A stretch of DNA of 64,000 bases from Gigaspora rosea (GCA_003550325.1 QKWP01000242.1:107936-171935), one strand, 5' to 3'; positions 26,860-38,436 are shown, numbered from the stretch's first letter. A program made the numbers and translations. Notes: generated by a model from the sequence alone, not told the origin.

Positions 26860-28610
26860 ACTCATCTTATCCAGAATAACAGGTAAATTCTAACGGAAGT
26901 TTTTCAATAACTCATGAACAAATCACATTAATTTAAATACAAACTAATTAACTTACCTTAAACACTTAGTATGGTTGCCAAAACAGGTGTATGTTCTGCA
27001 ACAGAATTATTCACAGTAAAATACGATAGAAATCACAACAATCCCAATGCGAATTGACTCAAACTTAGCAGGTCACTGCAATAGCATGTTCTGTAATAGA
27101 TTTTTTTGTGTATCATGATAAAATCACGACAATTCTAATCCAAATTAACATACCTTAACCATATATCATAGAATTTACCCTCTATATAGTCACCTTCCAT
27201 ACAATCACATTATATGTAATCACATTTATGATTGGTCCAAACTATGATTTAATTACAGTATAAGAAAAAAAAACCTCCATGTAAACACAATTCCTTTATA
27301 AACACATTTTTAAAAAATTTACTATATACCCGACCGTATGATTATATGGGAGGACGACTATATTTGCTAGAATAGTGAGTAGTTTGTAACAAAATTATTT
27401 GCAGTAAAACACGGTAGAAAATCACAGTTACTGGAATATCGAGTAAGTGTTATAACTGAATAATATGTAGTAACTCATGATAGGAATCATGCCAATTTTA
27501 ATGCAGACTTATTAGGTTTTGTATTCCCGCCGCCCATTTTTTCAATTTTTTCAATTTTTTTTTTTTAGATCCCGATTGTGCCAATTGTTCGATTTTTGAC
27601 ATCTATTTTTCTCACAATGTTAATAATTGAATGAATTCTAAGTATGGCAAAAAATTTATTCCAATAATTATTTTCATCCAGTGTCACCCGATGGAGACCT
27701 TAATTTCCCGTAATCGTCCGATAGGACTGGCAGGAAAAATATGACTGCCGGCCCAATTTTTTGATTCCTTGTTGTGCAAAATGAAAAATTAGCCTTGTAT
27801 AGCCTTAAATGTGAACATTATTTAAATTAAAACTAAAAAAAAAATCCGCCGTCCGTCCCGAATTTTGAAATCCATGTAATGCAAAACGAAAAAATCAACT
27901 TTGCGTGGCCTTATGGTTACTGGAATAGTAAATTCCGTAATTATAATTCTAATATAAACTTAATTAACCAGAATAGCGTGTAAATTCTGTAGCTGAATTT
28001 TTTCAGTAACTAATTTTAACGAATAAATCACGTTATTTTCAATGCAAACTAACACACTTTAAACATTTATTATGGCCATCAGAATATCCAGTAAATTCTG
28101 CAACAAAATTATTTGCAGAATCTGATAGAAATTATGACAATCCCAATGTGAACCAGCTCAAACGTAATCATATATTATGATCACTAAAATAGCAAGTACT
28201 GTAATAGAATTTTTTATTGTAATTCACAATAAAAATTATGATAATACTAATGTAAACTAACTCATTTTTCTACATACTGTAATTACTGGAACAGCAAGTA
28301 AATTTTGTATGAAATTATTTAAAGTAACTCATAATAGAAATTATGATATTTCCAATGCAAATTAACTCAAACACATATTGTGGTTACTGGAATAGCAAGT
28401 AGATCTGTAGCAAAATTTTTTTAGAAACTCATAATAAAAATCATATTAATTTTGATGCAAACTAACACAAACTATCTACAGTATATATTGTGATCACTGG
28501 AACAGCGAGTAGGTCCTGTAACAGAATTTTTTAAAGTAACTAACGATAGAAATCATGATAATTCCGATGCAAACTAACTCATCATTAATCACATACGGTA
28601 GTCACCATAT
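26860..28610 (+). repeat. Degenerate ~100-bp satellite array, forward
   Basis: Recurrent units read roughly: aactcatgatagaaatcat, then attccaatgcaaactaactc, then ggttactggaatagcaagta and tctgtaacagaatt. About a dozen diverged copies are recognisable. The array is interrupted by a pogo-like MITE remnant (about 27176-27360) and by the dispersed repeat at 27523-27909. The same satellite appears inverted at 33380-34340. Confidence 0.7.
27523..27909 (+). repeat. Dispersed repeat family R, copy 1
   Basis: Shares gtgccaattRttcNatttttg, gtgtcacccgatggagacc and a terminal aactttgcgtggcctta with copies at 37897-38146, 50585-50812 and 57157-57459. A MITE-like family with strongly T/A homopolymeric inner stretches. 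Confidence 0.75.
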
Positions 28611-28974
28611 TGCAATAGTGATGGATAAATGATATGATATATAAAAATACCTTGTAATGAGAGACAATATATAATAGTTAATTAGAAGTAAAATAACTAA
28701 ACAAAAAATAAGGCAAGTTAGCTCACTTAATTATGATAAAAAAGATTGAAATAATAAAATTGTCCATTTACGTTCCGAATTAACGTGCAGTAGCATATCA
28801 TTGTTGTAATAATCTATAAGTGCATCCTTTATAAGTGCACTTTCTTTCTATAAGTGTACTTTACATATACTTTCTTTATATAAGTGCACATCATTTGACC
28901 CACTAATGTAATGTAACATTATACGTAGATTACATACCATAAGAGCGAATTCCGTAATTGCTACTAACTCAATA

Positions 28975-29317
28975 CTGCAGATTTGTGCATTAATCGGCAA
29001 AATCGTTAAATTTATTAGCGAATACTAGCATTCTAAAAACTGATCATCTCGCGTATTACAATTTTTCTCCAGCAACTTATACACCAAACGATTAGTTTAA
29101 TAAAGTTGCAATTTAAAAATTTTCTTTTACATATTACGGGAAGTTCTTACTAATTTAATTTTAATTAATCAACGAATCTTATTCTGTAACTTTTTTTACT
29201 ATATTATACCAATTGGTTGATGCGAAAATTCTTGGAAAAAGTAGTTGGTACTTGAGATTGACCAATTTACTTCGCGATTAGTTTTACCGATTTTGCCGAT
29301 CTATGCACAAATCTGCG
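28975..29317. mobile_element. Foldback MITE, about 343 bp
   Basis: CTGCAGATTTGTGCATTAAT at 28975 is inverted at 29317 (ctatgcacaaatctgcg). The inverted match continues about 46 bases (cggcaaaatcg, attagcgaa). TSD not clear. No ORF. Confidence 0.72.
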
Positions 29318-29521
29318 TTGGATTTTACTGCAATACCTGATATGATTTTGATTAATTAGTATAACGGAAACCCCAATGAAGCAGGATCCGGAATTTGCAT
29401 TATCTAAATACGTAAATACTTACGTACGATTTAGGGCAAACCTCCGGTCATATTGGAGCATTTATCTGGTAATACAAAATCCTAAAAAGGTGATGTCAAT
29501 CAGCGAGCACAAATCCGGATC

Positions 29522-31159
29522 AAGGGATGGTAAATGATCATTTGCCAATTTTCAAATGACCTCAAATGACCTCAAATGACCAGTCATTTGAGGTCATTCA
29601 AATTTTGGGTCATTTGGAAATGACTCGTGACCAAATGATTGCAATCATTTCCAAATGACTGGGGTCATTTGGTCATTAGGTCATTTTACATATAGTTAAC
29701 ATCCTACCAATTACATCGATTATTAACTGGCATGCCATTTGTAAATTAGAAAATGATTTATGTAATTTTGTAATCGGTAAATTATTATTCACGAACTTTT
29801 TTTTAAAAAAAATTAAATACACCATCTTTTGTCTAGTGCTTTTTTCTTAATCACTTTATACCTGACATGATTCAATTGGATTGTCGCTTTACAACAGGTA
29901 TGGTAAATGATTTAATTATTTAGCCAAAATACAAATGCCACTCATTCATCGAATAAAGATTGGTCATTTTGGGGTCATCAGTCATTTATCACGTGTAATA
30001 ATATTTTTTGGATAGCATCTAGCAACATTTCGTTTTACAGAGAACAATAATCAATTATGATTGGCTAAAAGTTATCAGATAATCAATTAACCAGAGTTAA
30101 ATGATCTTCTTAAGTCATTTGAGCCGTGAGATGACCAATGACTGGTCATTTGTCATTAGGGATGTTACGGTCCGTCCTGGTCTGGTCTCGGTTCAAAAGA
30201 CCGGGTCCGAGCAGCAGACCACAAACCAGACCAAATTTCATAACCGGCCCATGGACCGGTCCTAGTTTGGTCCGGTTCAAGGACCGGTCTACCTGCAGCC
30301 AATAGAAATGAAGAATTTTGACTATCATATTTCAAATTGGCTTATTAGTGTATGCACTATGGTTTTAAAAAACTTTATACCGTGCTACTATTCATGAGGT
30401 TTTGGTTACTAACTTATATTGGATAATAGATCCTTTTTCTTGCTAAAAATTTTTTTTAGATTCAAACCAGTTGTTTTAATGAGAAACTCGACATTTGGGA
30501 ATTTAATCATGGGATTTATAACGTAATATCCAATGATGTATAAAACGCGAAATAGCAGTAAGGTTCTTTATTTTATTAAAGAAATGTATTTGATTTTTGG
30601 TTTCATTTACATTCTTGTTTTATGAATTTTAATAAAATAAAAAAATATATATAATTCGATTTACTCAAAAAAAAAAATTGTATTGAGATTTCGAATGAAC
30701 TGTATTCTAACGATAATATGATATTTTATATAAATAAAAATGTAATAAAAAGATAATCGTAAAGCAGAACCGGATATAGAAATTATCCTGTTTGGGTTGT
30801 CAGGAACCAGTAAATTTTTTAACCTTAATTCAATTTTTAGCAATTAAAGGTTATACACGAAAACCAATTTCAGTAAATCGATTTCGACTGAAGAATGTGC
30901 TTGCAATATTATTTTAGAACAAGTTTGATTTAGCCTCAATCGCATAGTTATGTATTTAAAGTAATGCATAAAATATATAAAATTATATAATCGCAGAATT
31001 TATTATGGGCGGACCGATCTGGACTGGACCCAATTTATGGACCGCGGACCGCTTAGACCGGTTCAAAAGACTGGTTCAGACCGCGGTCCTTGCCGGACCG
31101 TAACATCCCTATTTGTCATTTGAGTCATTTGGGTCATTTAAAGTCATTTACTATCCTTG
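29522..31159 (+). mobile_element. hAT-like MITE with CAAATGAC subterminal repeats, hosting another
   Basis: Ends AAGGGATGGTAAATGA and, inverted, CAAGGATAGTAAATGA. Flanks TCCGGATC (29514-29521) and CCCGGATC (31160-31167) form an 8-bp TSD with one mismatch. Both sub-ends are dense in CAAATGAC/GTCATTTG. An element of 955 bp is nested at 30157-31111, so the host element was about 680 bp. Confidence 0.78.
30157..31111 (+). mobile_element. 955-bp hAT-like MITE nested in 29522-31159
   Basis: Ends TAGGGATGTTACGGTCC and its inverse GGACCGTAACATCCCTA. TTTGTCAT occurs at 30149-30156 and 31112-31119, a perfect 8-bp TSD. Sub-ends carry many GGACCGG/CCGGTCC motifs. Shares the TAGGGMTGTTA terminus with the elements at 31605, 36855 and 55503. 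Confidence 0.88.
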
Positions 31160-31604
31160 CCCGGATCAGCCTAACATAGTCCGAACACGTGCGAAAGAAG
31201 AAAAAAAGAAAAGTAAGCGAAAATACTTAATTGTTTACAAATTGAATTTCCTTTTTTGGTTCGAGAAAATAAGTAAAGTCTCTCGGCTTGATTTACTTAT
31301 TCGTGCGAGCGATAAACCCCAAAAAGGACTCAACGTAAAAATAATCTAAGTTCGTGAACCTAAAAATTTAGGATTAGGACGTTAGAGGAGATTTAGTAGT
31401 AAATAGTCACCTCCTACACGTGAAATTCATAACCAGGAACGGAGTGTTCCGTAAATGGAAATGTAGAGTATGAATGGCAAATTTAATTAATCAGTCGTTT
31501 ATATTCGACTTATGGATTATTGTGCAATTATATGCGCCTACATATTTTGCATTTCATTGTATGTCATGTGGAAAAGTACCAGGAACGGAGTACAAAGTAC
31601 GGAG

Positions 31605-32201
31605 TAGGGCTGTTAAAAAGCTTATTGAAGTTGGTTCTTGATTGACTTAGCAAGAACTTTTTGAACTTAACTCAAACCTACTATTGAGCAAAGTTTTTAC
31701 TCCTTGCATATTTTATGTACTCCTTACATATTTATACATAACTATGCATTGTTATGCATAAATATGCTTAAATATCATGACTATGCAAGGGGTGTATAAA
31801 CTATGCAAGGGTAGTGCTCAGCAAAATCAATTTTTGATTTTCAAATTTATGATTTCTGTCAATCTTAAAAAGCGGGCTTTAATTCGTGTTGAATAAAATA
31901 TATTCCGTTAGCATTAGATTTACACTAAAATAGATTTTATATTCAACACAAATTAAAGCCCCTTTTTAAGATTGACAGAAATCTTAAATTTGAAAATCAA
32001 AGATTGTTTGATTTTGCCAAGCATTAGCAAGGGGTACATAAAAATATGTAACGGGTACATAAAAATATGTAAGGAGTTCATAAAAATATATAAGGAGTTT
32101 GCATTACATAATATGCATAAACTAAATTCAAAGCTGATTTGGAGTTGAGTTAACTCAACTTTGGAGACAAGTTGAGCAAACTCGAGCTTTTAACATCCCT
32201 A
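31605..32201 (+). mobile_element. 597-bp hAT-like MITE (TAGGGMTGTTA family)
   Basis: Ends TAGGGCTGTTAAAAAGCT and, inverted, TAGGGATGTTAAAAGCT. GTACGGAG (31597-31604) and GTACGTAG (32202-32209) give an 8-bp TSD with one mismatch. Its centre (about 31808-32035) is an inner foldback: gatttctgtcaatcttaaaa is inverted about 160 bases later. Confidence 0.82.
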
Positions 32202-32487
32202 GTACGTAGAGAAGTGTGTGTACAATTCTCAGCATCTGATTGTATAATTATTTCCATGACTTGCTTTCTATATTTATACACTTTGTGAGACTTTTTATAC
32301 ATTATCGTTATGCATAACGATAGTATCCATAGGTGCAAGTTATACTTTATTTTTACTTATTTAAGTCAGACTGAACAACTTAACATTCAACATCCATATA
32401 AAATCCAGGCCTTAACACAAACTATTATAAAGTATTGATATCTGCTATATATTGTTGCACAATAAAATATTAGGAATATAAACATAC

Positions 32488-32674
32488 CTTCCAGTACCGA
32501 ACAATCCCTACAGCTGATGACAGCGAGTATATTCCGTCTTGGTTCATCATCAATTGCACTAATGTATGTACGCAATACAAATTATTCAATAAAGTTTGAT
32601 ATCTTGCATAATTGGCTAGATGCATAAATGTATCACATGCAAATGTCCTCTTTATGAAGTTTGATTGGCTATCC
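32488..32674 (-). other. Orphan exon-like segment with splice sites
   Basis: On the minus strand a 187-base open segment is bounded by an acceptor-like ATGCAG (just above 32674) and a consensus donor GTATGT (32487-32482). It encodes protein-like sequence (FIKRTFACDTFMHLANYAR; LVQLMMNQDGIYSLSSAV). Downstream on the same strand, coding-like SHKVYKYRKQVMEIIIQS (about 32220-32290) runs into the MITE at 31605-32201. I recognise neither part. A gene split by transposons is the simplest reading. Confidence 0.35.
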
Positions 32675-33375
32675 CTGCATGAACGGAATGTGTGACAGGT
32701 TACGACTAATTAATTGGAGTTAGAAATCAAATTTTTTTTTATTAGAGCTTCATAGAAAAACCTTAAAGTAGAAAAGTTTTTTCTTAATTTTGTCGAATAA
32801 CATGTCAACATTCCAGAAGTGCATCGGGATAACATATTGCATGACGATCATTTGTTTCATTACCAGCTTTCCTATATTTTTTCTCTTTGTACTAAACATG
32901 AATATGAAATCTACATGATAGTAGTCGACCTTCGAAAAATCGACTTTAGTTAGTTGATATAATTATTAACTAAAGCCGACCAGTTGATTGATTAAGTGCA
33001 CTTGAAGATAAGAAATAAATCCTCCTCTGTGATAAGAAGTTCCTTCGGGCACTTTTATGGCCGGTTATCTACCGGAAAAAGTGTTTTCTTCATTTTGTAT
33101 GATGTATGACGATGGTTTTTACTGATTTATAATCAGTACTTTAATCATATGCAAACAGAACCTTAGTTGACTAGTATTTTATAAACTTACACATGAACGC
33201 CTTATCAATCAACTTTGTGATCCATAAAAATTAATAATTATTCGATAAAAAAAAAACTTGATGATATGCACTATAACGAAATAAAATGTTCGTAATTAAT
33301 AATTGAAAGTCTGTTTTAACTAATAATTTTAATATCAGGGCCGACCGAAGAACCATCAGCCGAACCGGAATGCCT
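32675..33375. other. Intergenic, nothing recognised
   Basis: About 700 bases of AT-rich DNA. Contains tcgaccttcgaaaaatcgac near 32926 and scattered T runs; no gene or delimited element seen. Confidence 0.4.
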
Positions 33376-33379
33376 AATT

Positions 33380-34340
33380 AGAATTAGCATGTGATCTACT
33401 GCATATAGATTTCTGTTACATTACGCTATTCTGATGACTATAATATGCGATTAAGCTTGAGTTAGTTTGCATTGAAAATGTCATGATTTTATTGTAATTA
33501 CTGTAAATAATTCTGATACAGAACTTACTTACTATTCTAATGCCCAATATGTGATTGAGTTAGAAATTGTTATGATTTCTATTGTGATACTGTCTAGAGT
33601 TAATACATATATTTTTTATATCCGGATTTATCCGGTTTTAACATAGTATCCAGATTTAAATTTAAATCCGGATTTATTTATATCCGGATATAAAAACACT
33701 ATGTCACGTTATATCACATGACATAGTATATATCCGGATATATATATCCGGATAGAGGTGTTAACTCTAATACTGTCAATAATTTGTTATAAAACTTACT
33801 CTATTTCATTGGCGTTAAGGTGAGTTAGTATGCATTGGAGTTGATATAATTTCTATCATGCTACTTGAAAATTTTATTACAGTACTTGCTATTCCGGTGA
33901 CCACAATATGTAGTCAAAATGAGATAGCTTGCATTGGACTTATCATATTTTCTTCGCGAGTTACTATAAAAAAATTTATTACAGAACTTGTTATTCTGGT
34001 GGTCATAACGTGTGCTTAAGTTTGGGTTAGTTAGTATTGGAATTGTTGTGGTTTCTATCACGAGTTAATGTGAATTATTCTGCTATAGAACCTACTTGCT
34101 ATCCTGGTAATCGTATATGTAGTTAAGTCGAGTTGGTTTGCATTAGAATTAACGTGATTTCTATCGTGAGTTACTAAAAAATTATGTTACAGAACTTACA
34201 CGCTATTTTGATAATCTAAGATGAGTTAGTTTACATTGGAATTATTCAGTTACAGAATTACTCCCTATTTCAGTGATTTCTATCGTTATTGCTGTAAAAA
34301 TTCTGTCGAAAGACCTATTATTCTTCTGATACACAGCATG
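33380..34340 (-). repeat. Degenerate ~100-bp satellite array, inverted
   Basis: Units are the reverse complement of those at 26860-28610 (gagttagtttgcattg, tctatcRtgagttact, gaacttRcttRctattctg). About eight copies, interrupted by the MITE at 33595-33769. Together the two arrays form a large inverted arrangement around 28.6-33.4 kb. Confidence 0.7.
33595..33769 (+). mobile_element. 175-bp MITE with ATCCGGAT repeats, perfect 8-bp TSD
   Basis: Ends TAGAGTTAATAC and, inverted, TAGAGTTAACAC. ATACTGTC at 33587-33594 and 33770-33777 is a perfect 8-bp TSD. The interior is built from ATATCCGG/CCGGATAT. It is a hAT-like miniature element inserted in a satellite unit. Confidence 0.9.
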
Positions 34341-34830
34341 CGGTTCATTATGCAGGTAATTAACGTTATCTATTATCTCAGTTAATAATATCAAGGATAT
34401 GTAGAATACATATCACTTTAAGTTGGTTTTTAAAAATCAAGTTTGGCATATATTTAGTAAACACGATAAAATCTGTCCATCTAATTATGGAAATATAGTT
34501 AGGATCAGCTATGATCTGAGAGTGAATCTCTTATTATAGTATGAATAAAACTAATCATGTATTTTTAGTATATACATAACTTCAAGATAAAGTTTACATA
34601 GCAATGCATACATTTAACTATGAAATCAAAAATCGTCGAACTTAAAAAATCTTATAAATGCAACTCGAAACCAATGAGTTTGTTCGCACATGCCAAACGC
34701 CAATTTAAAGCCTATGATCAGAGGTAGATCGCCGAAAAAAATTGAAGAGGGTTAAGAATCAGGTAATCTTTATGAGATGGGTCAGATGCAAAAAAGCTAC
34801 TCCACCTAACTTGCCTGTAAACACACTACT

Positions 34831-35685
34831 GAAGTATCTCATATCAATTTGATCACGAACATTGCGCAAGTTATATAGTGAAGATCATTAATGAATTTAT
34901 TACCGACTTTTTTACCGACTTACATTTAGTTTTCCGATTTCACAATTTTCTGTTAAATTATTATGAAAAAGTGATATTTTACAAGTTTTTATTTTTCCTG
35001 AAGTATTTTATATTTCGATTCTGTAAATTAAATATACCGTAAACTGCCGTATACAAGACCCCCCAGATCCCCTATGTACTAGACCCGGGCGTGAAACTCA
35101 AAATCTACAATAACCAATTGCCGGGTTTTTTCAAATATCTAGGCTGCCCACTATGAATGAAAAATATGCATGCTTTTTAAATTTTTCCTTCTAATGGTAA
35201 AAACTCTCCACCATGTACTAGACCCGGGGTCTAACACTAGGTTTTAATATTGGTGGGGTGTAAGAGACCCGGGTTTTTTATACGACAGTTTACGGTACTT
35301 CATGAAATGTATATTCAAAAACTAACAATTTTAAATTTTTACATATGCTAGTATAAAAAATCGTAATGGCTAGAATTTTATGCTTAACTTATATGGAATA
35401 TGATGGCTGCCAAAATAGACCAATAAATGATCTTTATATAGCTGGTAAATGATCCTCATATGAGTAACTATAAAGTCCTAACAAAATCCTAATTATCATG
35501 ATTGTTTATAGATCTTATGTAAAATATAACGTTGTTACTTTATGGATATAAAGTATATACAGTTTGCAGAATTCGAAAACATGAAATACTGTACTTCAGG
35601 AAATCACTGAAGAAAAAAAATCATTAATGATCTTCACTATGAAGCCTGCACTATGTTTGTGATCAAACTGGTGTGAAATGCCAAT
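34831..35685 (+). mobile_element. 855-bp MITE with long imperfect inverted ends
   Basis: ACACTACT at 34823-34830 and 35686-35693 is a perfect 8-bp TSD. Terminal regions pair over more than 50 bases (tttgatcac and agtgaagatcattaatga at the left, inverted at the right). A 259-bp TA-flanked element is nested at 35037-35295. Confidence 0.78.
35037..35295 (+). mobile_element. 259-bp mariner-like MITE, TA target site
   Basis: Ends CCGTAAACTGCCGTATA and, inverted, CCGTAAACTGTCGTATA, flanked by TA on both sides. Inner ends carry AGACCCGGG motifs. Nested in 34831-35685. Confidence 0.87.
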
Positions 35686-36047
35686 ACACTACTCCATTCC
35701 TGGTACTCCCAATATAATTTTGATTAATTAGAATGTCGGAAACCCCAATGCATTGTGTTAATCCAAATTCCCTGAGAAATTAATTACCCATGACACTAGT
35801 TCCGAATAGATTCGTTTTAGGTACCATGTCTAATATCAATTTCGTACCATAGCGAGCGAAAAATAATAATTTGTTTTAAAGTTAATCAAATTTTTTAATG
35901 CATAAATTAGTAACTTTATTAAGAAAGCGCACACATCTTTATAATTTATATAAAAAACCGTTCCTCCTTTACCAAATGTCCAAATAATTGAATTAATCAT
36001 TACTCAACATATATCAAAACAATCATTCTCGTAATAAATATTTAAAA

Positions 36048-36857
36048 ATGAAAGTATTACTTAACATATTTTTTATCATTATTATCTGTATCCTGGTTTC
36101 AATGGTTAATTGTTATGTTGTCAGAAATATCCATATTGATGAAGTCAGAAACATCCGTACAAATAAAGCCAGAAATATCCATACAGTCGAAGAGAGCCAA
36201 TTACCCAAAGGACCTGGTCACTATAGTAGAAGCATTCGTATAGATGAAGAAGGCTCATCGCCAAAAGGACCTGGTCACCATGGCAGAAGCATTCGTATAG
36301 ATGAAGAAGGCCAATTACCCAAAGGACCTGGTCATCATGGCAGAAGCATCAGTATAGATGAAGAAGGCTCATTACCCAAGGGGCCTGGTCATCATAGCAG
36401 AAGCATTCGTATAGATGAAGAAGGCTCATCACCCAAAGGACCTGGTCATCATGGTAGAAGCATTCGTATAGATGAAGAAGGCCAATCACCCAAAGGACCT
36501 GGTCATCATGGCAGAAGTATTCATATAGATGAAGAAGGCTCATCACCCAAGGGACCTGGTCATCATAGCAGAAACATTCGTATAAATGAAGAAGGCTCAT
36601 CACCCAAAGGACCTGGTCATCATAGCAGAAGCATCCGTGTAAATGAAGAAGGCTCATCACCCAAAGGGCCTGGTCATCATGGCAGAAGCATTCGTATAGA
36701 TGAAGAAGGCTCATCACCCAAGGGACCTGGTCATCATGGCAGAAGCATTCGCATAGATGAAGAAGGCTCGTCACCAAAAGGACCTGGTCATCATGACAGA
36801 AGTATTCGTATAGATGAAGAAGGCTCGTCACCAAAAGGACCTGGTCATCATGACTAG
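36048..36857 (+). CDS. Secreted tandem-repeat peptide precursor, PIP/CEP-like core
   Basis: ATG at 36048 starts a 269-residue protein. Residues 1-23 are a clear signal peptide (MKVLLNIFFIIIICILVSMV, cleavage likely after NC). A short degenerate repeat region (VRNIHIDEVRNIRTNKARNI) is followed by twelve copies of a 19-residue unit, PKGPGHHGRSIRIDEEGSS, with small changes (QL/SL/QS for SS; S or D for G). The core S-x-P-K-G-P-G-H resembles the C-terminal SGPSxxGxGH motif of plant PAMP-induced peptides (PIP) and the SPGxGH end of CEP peptides. Units are linked by single Arg; no KR/RR Kex2 sites lie in the repeats, so release is unclear. A symbiont precursor yielding many plant-peptide-like units is plausible but inferred. 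The stop (TAG, 36855-36857) is the first codon of an inserted MITE, so the natural C-terminus is lost. Confidence 0.88.
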   Translation: MKVLLNIFFIIIICILVSMVNCYVVRNIHIDEVRNIRTNKARNIHTVEESQLPKGPGHYSRSIRIDEEGSSPKGPGHHGRSIRIDEEGQLPKGPGHHGRSISIDEEGSLPKGPGHHSRSIRIDEEGSSPKGPGHHGRSIRIDEEGQSPKGPGHHGRSIHIDEEGSSPKGPGHHSRNIRINEEGSSPKGPGHHSRSIRVNEEGSSPKGPGHHGRSIRIDEEGSSPKGPGHHGRSIRIDEEGSSPKGPGHHDRSIRIDEEGSSPKGPGHHD

Positions 36858-37734
36858 GGCTGTTAATCGGTCCGACTAAAACCGCCGGTCCTGCGGTCCG
36901 CCTTAGGACTGGTCTTTTATAGGACGGACCTAATATAGTTAGCTTTAAATTATTGAACAAACATATATAGGTTAATTTTTTGTGATATACGAGGTTAATG
37001 TTTAGAGGCTTAGCCAAATTTAAAAATTTTAAATCAAGTTTTTTCTTATTTAATTAATATTTATTTTATATCTTTGCGAAACATTTTTTTAAAATTAGGT
37101 TATACCTTCACAAAGCATTTTTTAAAATTTAGGTGTTTTATTAAAGAGTTTATATTTTAAATATTCATGTGAATACTTTATTTGTTTGGCCATAACTTTG
37201 ATTCGATGCATTATTTTCAAGTTTTTTGATTCCTTTAAATTATTAATTTGTCTTTGTTTTCAAATTAAAAATTAAATTATTAGAATATAAAAGGCAAATT
37301 AATATTTGCATTAGCAATTAAGTTTATAAATAAATATTATGATTATTGAATATTACATTATTAATACTGAAGTTTGAACCTTAAAGAGCAAAGCACAACT
37401 AAATATAAATTTAGTCCTAATTTAGTGATAAGCAACTCATTGCTTTTTATACATGAAGCATATTGCGCAAAAAACGCTCCATTTGGAATATTTAGATAGC
37501 TATTATGCAATGAAACGAGTAATAAACTAATTATTGGAATGGGGTCTATAATAATAGCGGGTAATAAATTAACATGTTAGTGCATTTTATATTACATTTA
37601 ATTAGTCTTATAATTAGTCCGTCCAGTCTCATACTGATCAGTCCTAATCAGTCCTGATCAAGTCCGGTCTAACTTTTTAAAAGACTGCCAGTCTTTGGAC
37701 CAATACGGACCGGATGGACCGATTAACAGCCTTA
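36855..37734 (+). mobile_element. 880-bp hAT-like MITE inserted in the repeat-peptide gene
   Basis: Ends TAGGGCTGTTAATCGG and, inverted, TAAGGCTGTTAATCGG. ATCATGAC (36847-36854) and ATCACGAC (37735-37742) form an 8-bp TSD with one mismatch. Sub-ends carry GGTCCG/CGGACC motifs. Coding sequence of the peptide gene resumes directly after it. Confidence 0.9.
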
Positions 37735-37781
37735 ATCACGACAGAAGCATTCGTATAGATGAAGAAGCCCAAACGATCTAG
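37735..37781 (+). pseudogene. Detached 3' end of the repeat-peptide gene
   Basis: Immediately after the MITE the sequence encodes DRSIRIDEEAQTI followed by TAG (37779-37781), the continuation of the repeat reading frame: the TSD codons for H-D are duplicated and RSIRIDEE follows as in every other unit. It shows where the gene ended before the insertion. Confidence 0.85.
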
Positions 37782-37896
37782 TCAACCTCATAAATGAACG
37801 TTGGTAAATTCAAATTTAAATATGCGTTACTGGTGCATTTATGACTCAATAATGAACTTCATTGCCTGTCTAATTTTCTCTTACATTTCAAGCTAT

Positions 37897-38146
37897 ATAA
37901 GGCCACGCAAAGTTAATTTTTCGTTTTGCATAACCCGCCGACCCAATTTTTCCAAATATATATATATATATATATTTAAGTTCCTATTGTGCCAATTATT
38001 CCATTTTTGGCATTTAATTTTTTATCCGGTGTCACCCGATAATGATTTAATTTTCCGGAATTACCCGATAGGTCTGATAAAAAAAAATCAAAATTTTCTG
38101 ATTCCATGTTTTGCAAACCGAAGAAATAACTTTGCGTGACCTTAGA
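37897..38146 (+). repeat. Dispersed repeat family R, copy 2 (complete, 250 bp)
   Basis: Begins TAAGGCCACGCAAAGTT and ends with the inverse of TAAGGTCACGCAAAGTT, so this copy shows both inverted ends of the family. Contains (ta)n and gtgtcacccgat. Flanks share no clear TSD. Confidence 0.75.
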
Positions 38147-38436
38147 TATGAACATGAATTAATTTAGGGCACGTTAAGTTTTTTTTTTTAAAAAAAAAAT
38201 ATCCGACCCGCGACCGGAATTTGTGTTATGCAAAATGAAAAATTGTCATAGCTTTTAGCATTTTTTTTCAACCATATTTTTTTTTCCAAACCAGTTATCT
38301 GGGGACGTCGAGTGACGTATGCAATATTATTTTTCAGATGTATTTAAAAAAAATTTATTCCAAAATACTGTACATTTATCAGTTACTGCATATCAGTATA
38401 TGGAGATATATCAAAAAGTTTAATTACATAACGACG
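38147..38436. other. Intergenic with partial repeat-R sequence
   Basis: ttttttttttaaaaaaaaaatatccgacccg and aaatgaaaaattg near 38180-38240 look like a rearranged piece of repeat family R. No gene. Confidence 0.4.

Noticed and set aside
36349-37017. 222-aa minus-strand ORF with repeats (HDDQVLWVMSLLHLYECF)
   Set aside because: Antisense shadow of the repeat-peptide gene; a 57-bp repeat without stops gives an open antisense frame. It has no signal peptide and runs into the MITE.
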